DNA of 64,000 nucleotides, taken from Sphingomonas gei (lineage in GTDB: Bacteria; Pseudomonadota; Alphaproteobacteria; Sphingomonadales; Sphingomonadaceae). Location of the stretch: contig NZ_SRXT01000006.1 in the NCBI RefSeq assembly GCF_004792685.1, forward strand, positions 310,001 through 374,000. The letters run 5' to 3'. Below are positions 52,003-62,010 of this stretch, piece after piece; within the stretch, counting starts at the first letter, position 1; every line of letters starts with the position of its first letter. The notes beneath the pieces are model-generated. The model did not search any database, was not told where the DNA came from, and saw nothing but the letters and a program-made list of their open reading frames with translations. The translations under genes were made by a program, and so were the position numbers.

Positions 52003-53361
52003 ATGGCCCAGCCAACCACCCGCCGCAACATCCTGAAGACCGCCGCCGCGCTCACCGCGCCGACGATCGTCCCCGCCAGCGTGTTCGGCCGGAACGCCCC
52101 TTCGAACCGAGTCGTGATCGGCGCAATCGGCGTTGGCCGCATCTCGCGCGGCCATGACATGAAGGAAATCCACAAGCACAAGGACGCGCAGATCGTCGCG
52201 GTGTGCGACGTCGACACGATCCGTCTCGGCGCGGGCAAGGAACTGGTCGACGCGCGCTATGCCGCCAGCACCGGCAAGCCCTATTCGGGCACGCGGATGT
52301 ACCATGACTATCGCGAATTGCTCGCCAACAAGGAGATCGACGCGGTCCTGATCTCGACGCCCGATCACCAGCACGCCCCGCAGGCGGTGCACGCGGTGCG
52401 CGCCGGCAAGCATGTCTATCTGCAGAAGCCCGCTGCGCTCACCATCGCCGAAGGCCGCGCGATGGCCGATGCGGTCAAGGCGAGCGGGCGCGTCGTCCAG
52501 ATCGGCTCGCAGCAGCGCGGGCAGGACCCCTGGCCGCAATTCCACCGCGCCTGCGAATTGGTCCGCAACGGCCGCGTCGGCGCGCTCCGCCGTGTCGAGG
52601 TCGGCCTGCCGGGCGACCCGTCGGGCCCGGAGGCGCCGCCGATGCCGGTGCCGCGCAACCTCAATTACGACGCCTGGCTCGGCACCACTCCCGAAATTCC
52701 CTATACCGAGATCGGGGTCCACCGGCAGGACTCGTTCGAGAACCGCCCCGGCTGGTTGCGCGTCGAGCAATTCGGCGCGGGCATGATCACCGGCTGGGGC
52801 TCGCACCATATCGATACCGCGCATTGGGGGATGGACATGGAACATTCGGGCCCGGTCGAGATTTGGGGCAAGGCCGAATTCCCCAAGAGCGGCCTGTGGA
52901 ACGTCCACGGCGCTTTCGAGACCCACGCACGCTACGCCAATGGCGTGACGATGACCGTGTCGGGCGCCTTGCCCAACGGCGTGAAGTTCATCGGCGACAA
53001 GGGCTGGATCTTCGTCACGCGCAGCGGCGCCGTCACCCCTTCGGACCCGGGCGGCCCCCAGATCGACTCGCTTCAGGCGAGCGATCCGAAGATCCTCACC
53101 AGCGTTATCGGTCCCAATGAAGTGCATCTGCTCAAGGTCCCCGAGCAGCACCGCAACTGGCTCGACGCGATCCTGACCGGCGTGCCGGTGAGCGCGCCGG
53201 CCGAGATCGGTCACCGCGCTTGCTCGACCTGCCTGCTTCACTGGACCGCGATGAAGACCGGGCGGCGGTTGAAATGGGATCCCAAAGCCGAGCGCTTCGT
53301 TGGCGACGACGAGGCCAATGCGATGCTTTCCCGTCCGCAACGCGGAACATACGCGATCTAG
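52003..53361 (+). CDS. Tat-exported Gfo/Idh/MocA-family oxidoreductase
   Basis: 452 residues. Twin-arginine signal TTRRNILKTAAALTAP (from about residue 5). Dinucleotide region IGAIGVGRISRGHDM, then QKPAALTIAEGRAM in the EKP position. The pattern DHQHAPQAVHAVRAGKHVYLQKP (positions about 125-147) is typical of this subfamily, in which NAD-dependent retaining glycosidases and inositol dehydrogenases are known. The function is an exported sugar oxidoreductase or glycosidase, otherwise open. Confidence 0.8.
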   Translation: MAQPTTRRNILKTAAALTAPTIVPASVFGRNAPSNRVVIGAIGVGRISRGHDMKEIHKHKDAQIVAVCDVDTIRLGAGKELVDARYAASTGKPYSGTRMYHDYRELLANKEIDAVLISTPDHQHAPQAVHAVRAGKHVYLQKPAALTIAEGRAMADAVKASGRVVQIGSQQRGQDPWPQFHRACELVRNGRVGALRRVEVGLPGDPSGPEAPPMPVPRNLNYDAWLGTTPEIPYTEIGVHRQDSFENRPGWLRVEQFGAGMITGWGSHHIDTAHWGMDMEHSGPVEIWGKAEFPKSGLWNVHGAFETHARYANGVTMTVSGALPNGVKFIGDKGWIFVTRSGAVTPSDPGGPQIDSLQASDPKILTSVIGPNEVHLLKVPEQHRNWLDAILTGVPVSAPAEIGHRACSTCLLHWTAMKTGRRLKWDPKAERFVGDDEANAMLSRPQRGTYAI

Positions 53362-53493
53362 CCGTTTTGCACTTGTTCCGCTTTTGGTGGAGAAGTGCGC
53401 AAACATGGGTACGGGCGGTGTCAACTTCGGCGTTAACATGTTCCGCGTTTTCTCTATGCCCGCCTGAATTGCATAACCGCCTAAAGGACCCCC

Positions 53494-54519
53494 ATGATCC
53501 GCACCGGACTGATCGGCTACGGCCTCGGCGGCATGGCTTTTCACGCCCCGCTGATCGACGCCGTCCCCGAACTGGAACTCGCCGCGATCGTCACCTCGCG
53601 CGCCGCCTTGGTGCACGAACGCTACCCGCAGGTGCAGGTGGTGCCCGATGTCGCGACATTGCTCGCCGACCCGACCATCGAACTGGTCGTCGTCTCGACT
53701 CCCAACGACACGCACTTCTCCCTCGCCAAGGCGGCGCTCGAGGCGGGCAAGCATGTCGTGGTCGACAAGCCCTTCGCCAACACGGTGGCCGAGGCCGAGG
53801 CGCTGACTGCCCTGGCCGAGGCGCAGGGCAAGGTATTGAGCGTCTTCCACAACCGCCGCTGGGACAGTGACTTCCTCACCCTGCGAACCCTGCTCGATCA
53901 GGGAAGCCTCGGAGACATAACGCTTTATGAAGCGCGGTGGGATCGCTTCCGTCCCGGGCTGCGCGGCAATTGGCATGAAGATGCGGGTCCGGGCGGGGGC
54001 AATCTGATCGACCTGGGGCCGCATTTGATCGACCAGGCGCTCGCGCTGTTCGGACCCCCCGAATGGGTGACGGGAGACCTCATCGCCCAGCGCCAGGGTT
54101 CGCTGGTCGACGACTATTTCGAGCTGACGCTGCATTACGGCCGCATGCGCGCCGTGCTCTCCTCCGCTTCGATTGTTCCCGCCCCGCGGCCGCGCTTTGC
54201 CGTCCATGGCACGCTGGCGAGCTTCGTCAAGCACGGCCTCGATCCGCAGGAGGCACAGCTCCGCGCCGGGATGCGCGCCGACGATCGCGGCAGTGGTGTC
54301 GAGGAACCGGCGCAGCACGGCGTGCTGATCGCGAGCGACGGAACGAGACGACCGGTCCCGTCGGAACGGGGGGACTATCGCCGCTTCTATTCGGGCGTCG
54401 CGCAAGCGGTGGCGGAGCGGCGCCCGCCGCCGGTGTCGCCGACTGACGCGCTGGGCGTGTTGCGGATCATCGAACTGGCCCGCCAAAGCGCTGCGGAGCG
54501 CCGGTCGTTACCGTTATGA
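53494..54519 (+). CDS. Cytoplasmic Gfo/Idh/MocA-family oxidoreductase
   Basis: 341 residues. Dinucleotide motif GLIGYGLGGMAFHAPL (about residues 5-20) is intact, with DKPFANTVAEAEAL in the EKP position and GPHLIDQALALFG in the catalytic region. It resembles bacterial scyllo-inositol and glucose-type dehydrogenases (the YvaA/YdgJ group). No signal peptide. The 132-base gap upstream may hold a promoter; I see no clear operator. Confidence 0.85.
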   Translation: MIRTGLIGYGLGGMAFHAPLIDAVPELELAAIVTSRAALVHERYPQVQVVPDVATLLADPTIELVVVSTPNDTHFSLAKAALEAGKHVVVDKPFANTVAEAEALTALAEAQGKVLSVFHNRRWDSDFLTLRTLLDQGSLGDITLYEARWDRFRPGLRGNWHEDAGPGGGNLIDLGPHLIDQALALFGPPEWVTGDLIAQRQGSLVDDYFELTLHYGRMRAVLSSASIVPAPRPRFAVHGTLASFVKHGLDPQEAQLRAGMRADDRGSGVEEPAQHGVLIASDGTRRPVPSERGDYRRFYSGVAQAVAERRPPPVSPTDALGVLRIIELARQSAAERRSLPL

Positions 54520-54617
54520 TACCTGCATCCTCGGGCATTTCCCTTAGGTGGGCGGGGCGCTCGAAACGCCTATACCGAGCTGTTTCCGCGGCTCCAGATC
54601 GCAGGTTAGGAGTTTGA

Positions 54618-56219
54618 ATGCTTAGCCTTTTGGCTGCGTTGTCGAACGGCGCCTACGTGCCGCATGGCGCGTCGATGGCTTGGCGTCCCGGTCTGCTATG
54701 GGCGAACGTCGCCACCGACGCGGTCCTCGCGATCGCCTATTTTTCGATCGCGCTGGGCTTGGCGTTGCTGATCCAGCGCCGCCGCGATTTCGCCTTCAGC
54801 TGGATATTCTGGTGCTTCGCGCTCTTCCTGACCGCGGACGGGCTTAATCACCTGATGAGCATCGTGACCTTGTGGTATCCAGTCTACGGCGTGCAGGTCA
54901 CGATCAAGGCGTTGACCGCTGCCGCGTCGATCGCGACCGCAGCTGCCTTATGGCCTCTCGTCTCGAAAATGCTCTCGATGCCCTCGCGCGCCCAGCTCAC
55001 CGCCGCAAATTCCAAACTCGAAGCCACGATCGAGGAGCGCGACGCGGCGCTCGCCCAGTTGCGTGAGCAGATGGCGCGGCGGCGCGACCTGGAAGCTGCA
55101 TTGGTCCAGTCGCAAAAGCTGGAGGCGGTGGGCCAGCTGACCGGGGGGATCGCGCACGATTTCAACAACCTCCTGCAGGCGGTCGCCGGAAATCTCGAAC
55201 TGATTGCGCGCAAGCCCGACGATATCGATCGCGTCGTGGGGTGGAGCGCCAGCGCGCTCAATGCGGTCGAACGGGGCCGGACGCTGACGGGCCAGCTTCT
55301 CGCTTTCTCGAGCAAGCAAGGTGTCGAACTCGATTCGGTACGGCTCGTCGAGCTGCTCGGCGGCGTGAAGGACCTCATCGAGCGTGCAGTCGCGCCGCTT
55401 GGTCAGGTACGCGTCGAGCGGATCGATCCCGGGCTCAATGTCGAAGTGGACGCGCTCCAGCTCGAGCTGGCGCTGCTCAACCTCGCGTTCAACGCGCGGG
55501 ATGCCATGCCTCAAGGCGGGATGCTCACGATTGCCGCCGAGCATCGCAGCGGCGGCGTGGCGCCTGATCTTCCCGCGGGCGACTATGTCGCGCTCAGTTT
55601 GACGGATACCGGAACCGGCATGTCGCCCGAAGTACGCGCGCGCGCGACCGAGCCCTTCTTCACCACCAAGGGCGTGGGGAAAGGCACTGGCATGGGCCTG
55701 TCAATGGCGCTCGGCGTGGCACGACAGTCGGGCGGATCACTGGCGATCGAAAGCGAGGAAGGGCAGGGCACGGCGATCACGTTGTTCTTGCGCGTCGCGG
55801 CCGGCCAGCCGCGCCGGATTGTCGGCGACGATGCGCGCTCAGACGTGCGCGTCGATCTATCGGGCTGCACCATCGCCCTCGTCGACGACGATGCCCAGGT
55901 TCGCGGCTCGCTTGCGGATACGCTGACCTCGGCTGGCGCGACAGTCTGTCAGGCATCTGACGGCAGGGCCGGCATCGAGCTCGTCCGCAGCGCCCGCCCT
56001 GATCTGCTCGTGGTCGATTTCGCCATGCCGGGGATGACCGGCGCCGAGGTCGTCCAGCAAATGCGAGGGGATCACCCCGATCTGCCGGTCGTCATCGTCA
56101 CTGGCTTTGCCGACACCGACAAGCTCAATGCGGTTACTGGCGCGAGTGTGGCGGTGTTGTGGAAACCGTTCGAGGCGCAGGAATTGCTTCGAAAGGTGGC
56201 CGGGCTGCTTCGCCGCTAG
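54618..56219 (+). CDS. Hybrid histidine kinase with ethylene-receptor-like membrane domain
   Basis: 533 residues. Three N-terminal membrane helices (about 28-52, 58-84, 92-116) match the plant ethylene receptor pattern: Asp34, Tyr41 and His78 align with ETR1 Asp25, Tyr32, His69 at identical spacing, but the copper ligand Cys65 is Asp74. A coiled region follows, then HisKA with His180 in GGIAHDFNNLL and an HATPase with NAxDA and GTGMGLSMALG. The C-terminal receiver has ALVDDDAQ and phosphoacceptor Asp in LLVVDFAMPGMTG. It likely senses something other than ethylene. The stop overlaps the convergent nadE stop. Confidence 0.85.
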   Translation: MLSLLAALSNGAYVPHGASMAWRPGLLWANVATDAVLAIAYFSIALGLALLIQRRRDFAFSWIFWCFALFLTADGLNHLMSIVTLWYPVYGVQVTIKALTAAASIATAAALWPLVSKMLSMPSRAQLTAANSKLEATIEERDAALAQLREQMARRRDLEAALVQSQKLEAVGQLTGGIAHDFNNLLQAVAGNLELIARKPDDIDRVVGWSASALNAVERGRTLTGQLLAFSSKQGVELDSVRLVELLGGVKDLIERAVAPLGQVRVERIDPGLNVEVDALQLELALLNLAFNARDAMPQGGMLTIAAEHRSGGVAPDLPAGDYVALSLTDTGTGMSPEVRARATEPFFTTKGVGKGTGMGLSMALGVARQSGGSLAIESEEGQGTAITLFLRVAAGQPRRIVGDDARSDVRVDLSGCTIALVDDDAQVRGSLADTLTSAGATVCQASDGRAGIELVRSARPDLLVVDFAMPGMTGAEVVQQMRGDHPDLPVVIVTGFADTDKLNAVTGASVAVLWKPFEAQELLRKVAGLLRR

Positions 56220-58267
56220 GGCAGCGCGCGGCGCAGCTCTTCGATCCACGTCGTCGCGACGCTGTCCGAGGGCGCACGCCAGTCGCCGCGCGGGCTGAGC
56301 GCGCCGCCGGCCGAGACCTTGGGACCATTGGGCAGCGCCGAGCGCTTGAACTGGCTGGTCTGAAAGAAGCGGAACAGAAACTCCTCCAGCCACTTGGCGA
56401 TGGTCTCGAGATCGTATTCATTGCGCTCCGCCGCCGGAAAATCGATCGGCCACAAGCCTGCGCTGCGATCGCGCCAGGCGTGCCACGCCAGGAAAGCGAT
56501 CTTCGACGGCCGCAGGCCGTGCCGGACGGTGTAGTGCAGGAAGAAGTCGTGGAGTTCGTACGGGCCGATGCGGTCCTGCGTGCTCTGGATATTGCCCGCC
56601 GCGTCGGCTGGGACGAGCTCGGGCGAAATCTCGGTGTCGAGGATCGACGTCAGGACGCGCGCGGCCTCGCCGGTGAACTGGCCGCTGCGCACCGTCCAGC
56701 GGATCAGATATTGCATCAGCGTCTTCGGGACGCCCGAATTGACATTGTAGTGACTCATGTGATCGCCGACGCCATAGGTGCACCAGCCGAGCGCGAGCTC
56801 GGACAGGTCGCCGGTACCGACGACGAAGCCCTGGCGCTGGTTGGCGAGGCGGAAGAGATAGTCGGTACGCAGGCCCGCCTGGACGTTCTCGAACGTCACG
56901 TCGTAGACCGGCTGGCCCTCGGCAAAGGGATGGCCGAGATCGCCGAGCATCTGCCGCGCGCTGGGCCGGATGTCGATCTCCTCGCCGGTGATGCCGAGCG
57001 CGCGCATCAGCGCCCAGGCGTTGGCCTTGGTCGCATCGCTGGTCGCGAAGCCGGGCATGGTGAAGCCGAGAATGTCCGAACGCGGCCGGCCGAGGCGATC
57101 CATCGCCTTGCATGCGACGATCAGCGCGTGGGTGGAATCGAGCCCACCCGAAATGCCGATGACGAGATGCTTGCTGCCGGTGGACTCGAGCCGTTTGCGT
57201 AGCCCCTCGACCTGGATGTTGAACGCTTCGTAGCAATCCTCCTCGAGCCGTGCCGGCGTGTTGGGGACGAACGGAAAGCGACGCAGGGGGCGAAGCAGCC
57301 CGCGGTCGGCCATGTCGGGCTGGTGCTCGAAGCCGATGCGGCGAAAGCGCGTCTCGGGATGATTGGCGTAGCGGGCGCTGTCGTTGAACGTGCCGTTGCG
57401 CATGCGCTCGAGCCGGAGCCGCTCGAGATCGACATCGGCGCAGACCACTTCCGTGGTCAGTTCGAAGCGTTCGGAGCGGGCGAGCAATTCGCCGAACTCA
57501 TAGATCAGCCCCTGGCCGTCCCAGGCGAGATCGGTGGTGCTCTCGCCGGGGCCCGAGGCCGAGTACAGATAGGCGGAGAGCGTTCGCGCGGCCTGCGACG
57601 CGCAGAGCAATTCGCGCTCGCGGCCCTTGCCGATGACGATGTTCGAGGCCGAGAGGTTGCACAGCACCAGCGCGCCCGCCAGCGCGCCGTCGGTCGAAGG
57701 CGGAGTGGGCGCCCAATAATCCTCGCATATCTCGATGTGGAAGACGAAGTCCTCGAGGTCCGAAGCGGCGAAGATGAGGTCGGGCCCGAAAGGCGCGGAT
57801 TGGCCGGCGACGGTGATGTCGAGACCAGTGAGCCCCAGTCCCGAGGCGAACCAGCGCTTCTCGTAATATTCGCGATAATTGGGCAGGAACTGCTTGGGCA
57901 CCACGCCGAGAATGCGGCCGCGCGCGATCGCAACCGCGCAATTGTAAAGCCGGCCGTTGCGGCGCAGCGCCGCGCCGACCAGCAGGACCGGCGTGAGCTT
58001 CGCGCTCGCCGCAACGATCGCGGCGATGCCGGCTTCGGTTGCGTCGAGGATGGCCTCCTGCAGATGGAGGTCGTCGATCGCATAGGTCGTGACGTTGAGC
58101 TCGGGAAAGACGAGCAGATCTGCGCCCTCGGCGTCGCCTTGCTGCGCCAACGCGATCGTCGCGGCGGCGTTGGCGGCGGGATCGCCGACGACCACTGAGG
58201 GCGTGCACACCCCCGCACGGATCATTCCCTGGCGATGAAGCGAGAAAAAGGGATGAGTCTTGGCCAT
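56216..58267 (-). CDS. nadE: Glutamine-dependent NAD+ synthetase
   Basis: 683 residues, full length. N-terminal nitrilase-type glutaminase with FPELNVTTYAIDDL (Glu), and the Cys in HIEICEDYWAP. The C-terminal synthetase has the PP-loop VIGISGGLDSTHAL near residue 363 and LSELALGWCTYG. It makes NAD+ from nicotinate adenine dinucleotide with glutamine as nitrogen donor. GGAG lies eight bases before the ATG at 58267. Its stop and that of the convergent kinase share the bases CTAG. Confidence 0.93.
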   Translation of the reverse strand: MAKTHPFFSLHRQGMIRAGVCTPSVVVGDPAANAAATIALAQQGDAEGADLLVFPELNVTTYAIDDLHLQEAILDATEAGIAAIVAASAKLTPVLLVGAALRRNGRLYNCAVAIARGRILGVVPKQFLPNYREYYEKRWFASGLGLTGLDITVAGQSAPFGPDLIFAASDLEDFVFHIEICEDYWAPTPPSTDGALAGALVLCNLSASNIVIGKGRERELLCASQAARTLSAYLYSASGPGESTTDLAWDGQGLIYEFGELLARSERFELTTEVVCADVDLERLRLERMRNGTFNDSARYANHPETRFRRIGFEHQPDMADRGLLRPLRRFPFVPNTPARLEEDCYEAFNIQVEGLRKRLESTGSKHLVIGISGGLDSTHALIVACKAMDRLGRPRSDILGFTMPGFATSDATKANAWALMRALGITGEEIDIRPSARQMLGDLGHPFAEGQPVYDVTFENVQAGLRTDYLFRLANQRQGFVVGTGDLSELALGWCTYGVGDHMSHYNVNSGVPKTLMQYLIRWTVRSGQFTGEAARVLTSILDTEISPELVPADAAGNIQSTQDRIGPYELHDFFLHYTVRHGLRPSKIAFLAWHAWRDRSAGLWPIDFPAAERNEYDLETIAKWLEEFLFRFFQTSQFKRSALPNGPKVSAGGALSPRGDWRAPSDSVATTWIEELRRALP

Positions 58268-58460
58268 CAAAGCGACTCCGAACGCATTTCCGGGTCGAAG
58301 CGCACGACCCGCTCGGTCGCAATGACGTTTGCCTCAAGCGGGAGGGCCGGCGAAAGCGTTTCGATCATGAAAGGGTCGTAGTCGGCGGCGGGGGGTTAGC
58401 CAACCCGGCGCGGCAAGCACAGACGGTTGCTCGTAGCTTTGGTCTGAGGACGTCGCGCAA

Positions 58461-59168
58461 TCAGACCTTGGCGGAGTAGATCATCCGGCCGGGCCCGAGC
58501 CGCTCGAACACCTTGGCGAGTTCGTTCTCGCCCACCGCGAAGCAGCCCTGGCTGCGGCCGAGCTTGCCGTGCTTAGCGATCATGTCGGCGTTCGAATACC
58601 AGGCCGAGTGGACGACGATCGCGCGATCCAAGGCGTTATTGTTGGTCGGGTCGAGCCCGAGCAGGCGCTGCGAATCGCCGTGTTTGCCGACATAATAATC
58701 GGCGGTGAGAAAGGCGCCCTCGCTGGTCGCTTCCGAATTCACGACGTTCGAGAAGCTGTGGAGCAGCCCGGTGTGCTCGGGATCCGAACCCACGCCGTGC
58801 GCGACGAGGAAGCTCTGCACTTCGCCGCTGCCGAGGTTGACGATGTGAAAACGTGGCCGCGAGGACGGCGTTGCGAAATCGGCGATGGCGATGCGATCGT
58901 GCGACTGCACGCGGATCGAGTGCCGGTCCAGCGCGGCGACCGCGCGCTTGAACAGTTCGGGACGGATGTTGCCGGGCACCTTCGCCGCAGCCTTTACCGG
59001 CCGCGGTGCCAACGGGATCGGTGCCGGCAAGGGGACGATCGGCGCCGGCGCGCTCGCCAGCTTCAAGGTTCGCGTGGCGCAGGCGGAAACCACCGCACCG
59101 CTAGCCATCACAAGCGCCGACCGCATCAGCGCACGGCGCGTATGCGCCGAATCGAGATTTTTCGTCAC
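58461..59168 (-). CDS. L,D-transpeptidase-fold (YkuD_2-type) lipoprotein
   Basis: 235 residues, GTG start. The N-terminus has a twin-arginine motif (TRRALMRS) and a lipobox VSAC (about residue 29), so it is likely an envelope lipoprotein. The catalytic region is VVHSAWYSNADMIAKHGKLGRSQGCFAVG (positions about 185-213), with the Cys in SQGC and the upstream His. This group often crosslinks or trims peptidoglycan, or inhibits other enzymes. Divergent from the other L,D-transpeptidase gene across 247 bases. Confidence 0.75.
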   Translation of the reverse strand: MTKNLDSAHTRRALMRSALVMASGAVVSACATRTLKLASAPAPIVPLPAPIPLAPRPVKAAAKVPGNIRPELFKRAVAALDRHSIRVQSHDRIAIADFATPSSRPRFHIVNLGSGEVQSFLVAHGVGSDPEHTGLLHSFSNVVNSEATSEGAFLTADYYVGKHGDSQRLLGLDPTNNNALDRAIVVHSAWYSNADMIAKHGKLGRSQGCFAVGENELAKVFERLGPGRMIYSAKV

Positions 59169-59415
59169 TGGTTACCCGCTACCCGCTATTATGCCCGGTC
59201 TTTGTATCAGGCTTAGCCTTGATATGGGGTGAAGACCGGGCCTTTGCCGGGCAACTCACCGCAATCGCTACCCATTTCACCGAGTTCCGCAGCAGTTCTG
59301 GAACAAAACCTTAGCGCGGCCAGCATGCGGGACGCGTGATTCGCCGTTGGCACCGAAATGGGTTAACAATGTTTAAGAAGGATGCGGGCGCCTCCCGCGG
59401 CTTGAGGAAACGACG

Positions 59416-60171
59416 ATGATGCAATCCGCGCGTGCGCTGTTCGTAGTGGCGGTACTGGCGCTCGTGCCTGTCGCAACGGCCAGTGCTGGTACGCTCGCGG
59501 CGGATCAGCCCGCAATTCCACAACTCGGGCCCGGCCAGTCGATCTGGTTCGAAGCACCCGAAATGGTGAAGGCCAGTAGCGGCGCCAGCGCCCCGATCCG
59601 GGTCGTCGTTGCGATCCGGCAACAGCAGGCCCTGGTATATCGGGGCAACCGGCTCGCCGGGGTTACCACGGTTTCGACCGGGTCCCCGGGCTATGAGACG
59701 CCGCTGGGGGAGTTCACCATTCTCGAAAAGAAGGTGTTCCACCGCTCCAACCTCTACAGCAACGCGCCGATGCCCTATATGCAGCGGCTCACCTGGGGCG
59801 GCGTCGCGCTCCACGCCGGCATATTGCCGGGCTATCCCGCCTCGCATGGCTGCATCCGGCTCCCCAAGGCATTTGCGCGCCAATTGTTCGAGCTGACCGC
59901 GATGGGCGGGACCGTCCTGGTGGTCGACGATATCACCGATGCGCCGCTCTACCTTCCGTTGGAGCCCGTGCTCATGGCGGACATCGGGAGCCTGCGCACC
60001 TCGGTGACCAGTTACACGCCGCCCGCGCCGCGGCTCGCCGCGGAGACGCGCGATCTGGTCGGCGGCCCCTATGAGGTCCTGACGATGGGCGGCGATCCAC
60101 CTGCCGGCCAGCGGCCGGCTTCATGGGTTGCCGGGCCCGGTGAAGCGTTAGTCACCCGCGGCTCGCGCTAA
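59416..60171 (+). CDS. L,D-transpeptidase (YkuD family)
   Basis: 251 residues. Signal peptide of about 24 residues (ending TASAG). YkuD domain with HAGILPGYPASHGCIRL (about residues 134-150), the catalytic His, Ser-His-Gly-Cys and Arg all present. It makes 3-3 crosslinks or anchors proteins to peptidoglycan in the periplasm. It is probably separate from the mtn operon, 47 bases downstream, although no terminator is visible between them. Confidence 0.88.
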   Translation: MMQSARALFVVAVLALVPVATASAGTLAADQPAIPQLGPGQSIWFEAPEMVKASSGASAPIRVVVAIRQQQALVYRGNRLAGVTTVSTGSPGYETPLGEFTILEKKVFHRSNLYSNAPMPYMQRLTWGGVALHAGILPGYPASHGCIRLPKAFARQLFELTAMGGTVLVVDDITDAPLYLPLEPVLMADIGSLRTSVTSYTPPAPRLAAETRDLVGGPYEVLTMGGDPPAGQRPASWVAGPGEALVTRGSR

Positions 60172-60218
60172 AGCAAATCCTTCTGCAATCCGTCACAGTC
60201 GTACGCTAGAGAGGCGGC

Positions 60219-60848
60219 ATGAGCGGAATCCCCCTTGCCGAGGCCGTGCCGGCGCTGATCGAACTGGGCCGAAGGTTCGACACACGCGGCTGGGCGCCGG
60301 CGACATCGGGCAACTATTCGGCACGGCTCGACGATGGCAGTTTCGCCATCACCGTGTCGGGCACCCACAAGGGGCGCTTGAAACCCAACGGCATCATGCG
60401 AGTCGATGCGGCGGGGCAGGGGCTGACGCCCGGCAGGCCTTCGGCCGAGACCGCGCTGCACCTTGCGATCTATCGGCTTTTTCCCGACGCCGGGGCGGTT
60501 CTCCACGGCCATTCGCCACAGGCCGTCGGCCTCAGCCGCGCGGCGAGCGCGGGCGAATGGGTGTTTCGCGGGCACGAGATGCTCAAGGCGTTTCCCGGGG
60601 TGGCATCGCACGAAGGCGAGATGCGATTGCCGATCGTCGAAAACAGCCAGGACATGGCGGCGATCGAGGCGGCGGTGCATCCGGCGCTCACGGAGCCGGG
60701 CACGGCTCCGGCCTATCTCATCCGGAGCCATGGGCTATATGCCTGGGGCAAGGACATCGACGAAGCCGAGCGCGTGCTCGAAGCGACCGAATGGTTGATC
60801 GCCGCGGAGCTCGCCGAACAGAATTTTAGAGGGGCCTTGGCGCGATGA
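60219..60848 (+). CDS. mtnB: Methylthioribulose-1-phosphate dehydratase
   Basis: 209 residues. Aldolase class II-fold dehydratase of the methionine salvage pathway. The zinc ligands lie in GAVLHGHSPQAVG (two His), a Glu in the active-site region, and a final His in YLIRSHGLYAWGKD. ATSGNYSAR is the phosphate-binding segment. GAGAGG precedes the ATG. The stop overlaps the mtnD start by four bases. Confidence 0.9.
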   Translation: MSGIPLAEAVPALIELGRRFDTRGWAPATSGNYSARLDDGSFAITVSGTHKGRLKPNGIMRVDAAGQGLTPGRPSAETALHLAIYRLFPDAGAVLHGHSPQAVGLSRAASAGEWVFRGHEMLKAFPGVASHEGEMRLPIVENSQDMAAIEAAVHPALTEPGTAPAYLIRSHGLYAWGKDIDEAERVLEATEWLIAAELAEQNFRGALAR

Positions 60849-61384
60849 CCCGGCTGACCACTTACACGTCCGATGGCCAACCTCTGCTGGAGACCGAGGA
60901 TCCGGCGCAGATTGCCCAAGCGCTTGGCGCCATCGGGGTGCGCTTCGAGCAATGGCCGGCGCGGTCGCTGCCGGCCGAAGCCGATCAACCGACGGTGCTG
61001 GCCGCATTTGCGCCCGAAGTTGAACGACTCAAGGCGGAGAACGGCTATCGCACGGTCGATGTGATCCGGATGACGCCAGACCATCCTGAGCGCGCGGCGC
61101 TGCGCACCAAGTTCCTTTCCGAGCATCGCCATTCGGAGGACGAAGTGCGCTTCTTCGTCGAAGGGGAAGGGCTGTTCACCCTGCGCGACGAGGACCAGGT
61201 CTATGCGGTGCTGTGCCGGGAAGGCGACCTGATCTCGGTGCCCGCAGGGATGCGGCACTGGTTCGACATGGGCCCGAGCCCGCGCTTCACTGCGATCCGG
61301 CTGTTCATCGATCCAGCGGGTTGGGTGGCGGACTTTACCGGCGATGCAATCGCCGATCGCTTTCCGCGGCACCAGCCGGCGTGA
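60845..61384 (+). CDS. mtnD: Acireductone dioxygenase
   Basis: 179 residues, full length. Cupin with [16 protein letters not shown] (about residues 93-108, two His and Glu) and the last His in [11 protein letters not shown]. Depending on the metal (Fe or Ni) it yields the 2-keto precursor of methionine or CO and other acids. It overlaps mtnB and mtnC by four bases each. Confidence 0.92.
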   Translation: MTRLTTYTSDGQPLLETEDPAQIAQALGAIGVRFEQWPARSLPAEADQPTVLAAFAPEVERLKAENGYRTVDVIRMTPDHPERAALRTKFLSEHRHSEDEVRFFVEGEGLFTLRDEDQVYAVLCREGDLISVPAGMRHWFDMGPSPRFTAIRLFIDPAGWVADFTGDAIADRFPRHQPA

Positions 61385-62010
61385 ACGTACCGCAGGCGAT
61401 TCTCCTCGATATCGAGGGGACGACGAGCAGCATCGCTTTCGTCGCAGAGGTGCTGTTTCCGTATGCGCGGACACATCTGCGAGATTTCGTCGCGGCGCAT
61501 CCGGACGCCGTGGCCCCGATTCTCGCCGAAGTCCCCGGCGATGATCCCCTGGCGACGCTGCTCCAGTGGATCGACGAGGATCGTAAGGCCACTCCGCTCA
61601 AGACGCTGCAGGGGATGATCTGGGCGCAGGGCTATGCCGATGGAACGCTCAAGGGCCATGTCTATCCCGACACGCCCGAGGCGTTGCGACGCTGGCGGGG
61701 GGCGGGGATCCCGGTGCACCTCTATTCTTCGGGCTCGATCGCCGCGCAGAAGCTGCTGTTCCGCAATTCGGAGGCGGGGGATCTGACGCCGTTGCTGTCG
61801 GGCTATTTCGACACGACCAGCGGGCCCAAGCGCGAGGTTGAATCCTATGCGACGATCGCCGCGACTTTGGGGCTGCCCCCCGCCGTGATGCTGTTCGTCT
61901 CGGACATCCGGGCGGAAACAGACGCCGCACGCACCTCAGGGATGGATGCGCTGCTGATCGCCCGCGACGGGGGCGGCGACGTCAGCAGCCTTGCGGAGGT
62001 GCTGCCATGA
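61381..62010 (+). CDS. mtnC: Acireductone synthase (enolase-phosphatase)
   Basis: 209 residues, GTG start at 61381. HAD-superfamily enzyme: nucleophile region [12 protein letters not shown] (about residues 7-18), [20 protein letters not shown], and the metal motif [13 protein letters not shown]. It converts 2,3-diketomethylthiopentyl-1-phosphate to the acireductone. Fused enolase and phosphatase activities in one domain are normal here. The stop overlaps the mtnA start by four bases. Confidence 0.92.
   Translation: MNVPQAILLDIEGTTSSIAFVAEVLFPYARTHLRDFVAAHPDAVAPILAEVPGDDPLATLLQWIDEDRKATPLKTLQGMIWAQGYADGTLKGHVYPDTPEALRRWRGAGIPVHLYSSGSIAAQKLLFRNSEAGDLTPLLSGYFDTTSGPKREVESYATIAATLGLPPAVMLFVSDIRAETDAARTSGMDALLIARDGGGDVSSLAEVLP

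Noticed and set aside
60172..60218. SAM-type riboswitch before the methionine salvage operon
   Set aside because: The gap to the preceding gene is 47 bases, too short for a SAM aptamer, and I see no matching stems.
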